This document shows positions 62,016 through 64,000 of a stretch of 64,000 bases of DNA, piece by piece (position 1 is the first letter of the stretch; each line of letters opens with the position of its first letter). Position numbers and translations under genes: made by a program. The notes beneath the pieces were generated by a model. That model was not told the DNA's origin. It ran no database searches and saw nothing but the letters and a program-made list of their open reading frames with translations. The DNA is taken from assembly GCF_005938125.1 (NCBI RefSeq), contig NZ_VCQN01000003.1, positions 248,001-312,000 on the forward strand. Reading direction: 5' to 3'. The DNA comes from Bacillus sp. BHET2. Its GTDB lineage: Bacteria > Bacillota > Bacilli > Bacillales > Bacillaceae_B.

Positions 62016-62198
62016 TTGGGTAAAGCAATCAATGATAATAACTCACAAGTGAGTTATTTAAAACAACGCCTTAACCTTTTCGTCGACGTTCTGGACTCAA
62101 TCGACCCTGAACAAACTGATATTGACGATATCGATCGCCTAATCGCTATGATCGATGACATAGAAGTGAAATGCGAGCAGTTTAAGAAAAGTGAGTAG
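62016..62198 (+). CDS. SE1561 family small protein
   Basis: 60 residues, acidic, helical: SQVSYLKQRLNLFVDVLDSI, then the Asp/Ile-rich DIDDIDRLIAMIDDIEVKCE. I believe this is the SE1561 family of Firmicutes; function unknown. The TTG start follows AAAGGAGAG at 7-8 bases. A weak hairpin (GAGTCC/GGGGCTC, 62199-62217) followed by T8 ends the gene, and the GGGACGGACCTT arm at 62226 lies just behind it. Confidence 0.78.
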   Translation: MGKAINDNNSQVSYLKQRLNLFVDVLDSIDPEQTDIDDIDRLIAMIDDIEVKCEQFKKSE

Positions 62199-62283
62199 GA
62201 GTCCTGGTATGGGGCTCTTTTTTTTAGGGACGGACCTTGGCGATCGAGGGTGACGGTTTGCGGGTTTGACGTGTTATGTAGAA

Positions 62284-62396
62284 CGGTCGATATACGGGTA
62301 GTTTCGGTCGGTAAATTGAAATTATGGTCTATAAAATGAAGATAAGGTCGATATATTGAAAAAACGGTCGATATTTCCCCACAACGGTCGATAAAT
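62284..62396 (+). repeat. Phased 20-bp array 11, word CGGTCGATA, 6 units
   Basis: GGTC-type words at 62284, 62305, 62325, 62345, 62365 and 62385: steps 21, 20, 20, 20, 20. The same word as array 6. The remainder of 62239-62504 shows no gene. Confidence 0.87.
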
Positions 62397-62504
62397 CATA
62401 CATTCCATTCCAGCGCCCCACAAGACAACAATGCACAAGCAGGATTTCCTTACCGATATGTCTAACTTTAATAGAACACTACCTATTAAAGGAGCGACAT
62501 CCCC

Positions 62505-62951
62505 ATGATCATCACACCCATTGAAAAACATCAAAGCGAACAAGCAAAAAACGTCATCCTGTCCGGATTCCTTGAGCGATTCGGATTCATCGATCACACC
62601 TTGAATCCCGATATCCTTGACATCACACTTGAATACGACGGCACGCAGCATCATTTTTTTGTCGGAAAGGAAAAGGACAATATCATTTGTACCGGAGCGA
62701 TCAGAAAAGAAACAGAAGATACATATCAGATTGTCCGGATGTCGGTGCTCTCCCCCTTCAGAAAACGTGGACTCGGCCGTATCATGCTCAAATTTTTGGA
62801 AGAAAAAGCCCATACATTAGGAGCACGCAAACTCAACCTTGAAACGAACAAAAAGTGGGCGGATGCCATCCAATTTTACAAAAAGAACGGCTACATATAT
62901 AAGGAAGAAGATGAAATGTCGTGTTATTTCGAGAAGGAAATTCCATTGTGA
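62505..62951 (+). CDS. GNAT family N-acetyltransferase
   Basis: 148 residues. Acetyl-CoA binding signature VRMSVLSPFRKRGLGRIMLK and the C-terminal motif ARKLNLETNKKWADAIQFYK followed by KNGYIYKEED. Substrate unknown. AAAGGAG lies about 10 bases before ATG. Confidence 0.9.
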   Translation: MIITPIEKHQSEQAKNVILSGFLERFGFIDHTLNPDILDITLEYDGTQHHFFVGKEKDNIICTGAIRKETEDTYQIVRMSVLSPFRKRGLGRIMLKFLEEKAHTLGARKLNLETNKKWADAIQFYKKNGYIYKEEDEMSCYFEKEIPL

Positions 62952-63033
62952 AATCCCTTTCAATCTCATTCTTATAGGAGTATAATAATGAATGAAAATT
63001 GAGACTGTTTGAGATCTTTAGAGGGGGAGAATG

Positions 63034-64000
63034 ATGAATAAAGAGACATTACAGCAAAGTATGTACGATTTGATTGTGGAAACGTCCACGAATCTGCCAA
63101 AGGATGTCAGGCGTGCGATCCGCTCTGCGAAGGCACGTGAGAACGCCGGGACGCGTGCAGCGATGAGCTTGGATACGATTTCAAATAATGTGAAGATGGC
63201 GGATGACAATGTATCCCCGATTTGTCAGGATACAGGTCTTCCAACTTTTAAAATAAAAACACCGGTCGACGTGAATCAGCTAGAGATCAAAGAAGCTATC
63301 TATGCGGCCATGGTACAGGCGACAAAGGATGGTAAGCTTCGTCCAAACTCCGTAGATTCATTGACAGGGGCAAACTCCGGTGACAATCTGGGTCTTGGTA
63401 CACCTGTCATCAAGTTTGAGCAGTGGGAAAAGGATTATATCGACGCGCGCCTGATCTTAAAAGGCGGGGGTTGCGAAAATAAAAATATTCAGTACAGTCT
63501 TCCGTGTGAGCTTGAAGGACTGGGCCGTGCCGGGCGGGACCTTGATGGGATCCGTAAATGTGTGATGCATTCGGTGTACCAGGCACAAGGGCAAGGCTGT
63601 AGCGCTGGATTCATTGGTGTCGGCATCGGGGGAGACCGTTCTTCTGGCTATGATTTGGCAAAAGCACAACTATTCCGCTCCGTTGAAGACGAAAACCCCA
63701 ATGAAGATCTTCGCAAGTTGGAAGAGTATGTGATGGACAATGCCAACGAGCTTGGAATTGGAACCATGGGCTTCGGTGGGGAAACGACTTTGCTTGGATG
63801 TAAAGTAGGGGTCATGAATCGTATCCCAGCAAGCTTCTTCGTATCGGTTGCTTATAACTGCTGGGCGTTCCGTCGTTTAGGCGTGAAGCTTGATGTGGAG
63901 TCTGGAGGCATCGACGATTGGTTTTATCAGGAAGGGGATAAGATTGATCTGACCCAAGGATCTGAGGCGGAGCTTGAAACGGCAGCTGCATTATCAGAAG
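63034..64000 (+). CDS. Class I (iron-sulfur) fumarate hydratase, N-terminal part
   Basis: Interconverts fumarate and malate in the citric acid cycle using a 4Fe-4S cluster. The alpha region is seen: SPICQDTGLPTFKIKTPVDV, LILKGGGCENKNIQYSLPCE, and GIGGDRSSGYDLAKAQLFRS followed by GIGTMGFGGETTLLGCKVGV. The cysteines in ICQDTG, GGGCENKN and TLLGCK are candidate cluster ligands. Either ATG 63031 or 63034 may start; 63034 has better spacing from GGGGG. The frame is open at the right edge, where the beta region of a one-chain enzyme would follow. Confidence 0.93.
   Translation, partial: MNKETLQQSMYDLIVETSTNLPKDVRRAIRSAKARENAGTRAAMSLDTISNNVKMADDNVSPICQDTGLPTFKIKTPVDVNQLEIKEAIYAAMVQATKDGKLRPNSVDSLTGANSGDNLGLGTPVIKFEQWEKDYIDARLILKGGGCENKNIQYSLPCELEGLGRAGRDLDGIRKCVMHSVYQAQGQGCSAGFIGVGIGGDRSSGYDLAKAQLFRSVEDENPNEDLRKLEEYVMDNANELGIGTMGFGGETTLLGCKVGVMNRIPASFFVSVAYNCWAFRRLGVKLDVESGGIDDWFYQEGDKIDLTQGSEAELETAAALSE

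Overview
The window reads as chromosome of a low-GC, motile, aerobic Gram-positive Bacillaceae. The support is the close match of many proteins to Bacillus subtilis families (MotA/MotB, NsrR, Hmp, the Yfk cluster, YdaP, ZosA), AGGAGG-type ribosome binding sites, frequent TTG/GTG starts, T-box and purine riboswitch leaders, and sigma-B-, sigma-D- and ECF-type promoters. A marine-type Bacillus relative such as Rossellomorea is my guess; the species is not established here. I saw no rRNA, tRNA, IS element, prophage or CRISPR array.

Layout. 0-8.3 kb: partial BMP-type lipoprotein, acyl-CoA thioesterase, nucleoside transporter under a complete guanine riboswitch, a YflJ-like small protein, two secreted repeat proteins, an MFS transporter and a repeat-rich protein. 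8.6-17.1 kb: aminopeptidase AmpS, the NO-response pair nsrR/hmp, small genes, and a chemoreceptor divergent from motAB with facing sigma-D promoters. 17.2-26.3 kb: amino acid symporter, pseudouridine catabolism (psuK-psuG), a multi-PAS sporulation-type kinase, and a flavin monooxygenase/methyltransferase pair. 26.8-35.2 kb: orphan lysine/ornithine hydroxylase, PfpI, yfkK and yfkJIH, then a LytS/LytTR two-component system next to a CstA-type carrier. 35.3-44.3 kb: ECF sigma/anti-sigma pair, a T-box-controlled MFS operon, and a second T-box (proline) before proS. 44.3-54 kb, mainly minus strand: membrane protein, YerD-like glutamate synthase, pyruvate oxidase, gene debris, zinc P-type ATPase, MFS transporter. 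54-64 kb: OsmC protein, stress protein, yfkE, a large cysteine-rich repeat protein, yfkD, yfkAB, small genes, and the start of class I fumarase.

The most unusual feature lies between the genes. Eleven separate intergenic arrays each hold 4-7 copies of a 7-12 bp word at a pitch of 20-21 bp (five are exactly 20 in every step, one exactly 21), with non-repeated sequence between copies. Each array uses one word; seven words occur, three of them in more than one array. The constant two-helical-turn pitch with variable filler does not look like slippage duplication or CRISPR. A second layer consists of palindromic repeat families: GGGACGGACC (about 13 arms), GTACC(T/A)GG, GGGGACATTCCCC and a TTTAACAG/CACCTGT group. 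Several of these act as, or sit beside, terminators and gene debris.

Regulatory logic readable from sequence: guanine-controlled nucleoside uptake with mutually exclusive antiterminator and terminator; NsrR boxes at hmp; CcpA cre plus a 21-bp-spaced direct repeat at cstA; a Fur/PerR-type box at zosA; sigma-B-like promoters at yfkJ and ydaP; an ECF-type promoter before its own sigma gene. Gene decay is visible as a glutathione peroxidase remnant and a fused PTS-EIIC/endonuclease-phosphatase scar.
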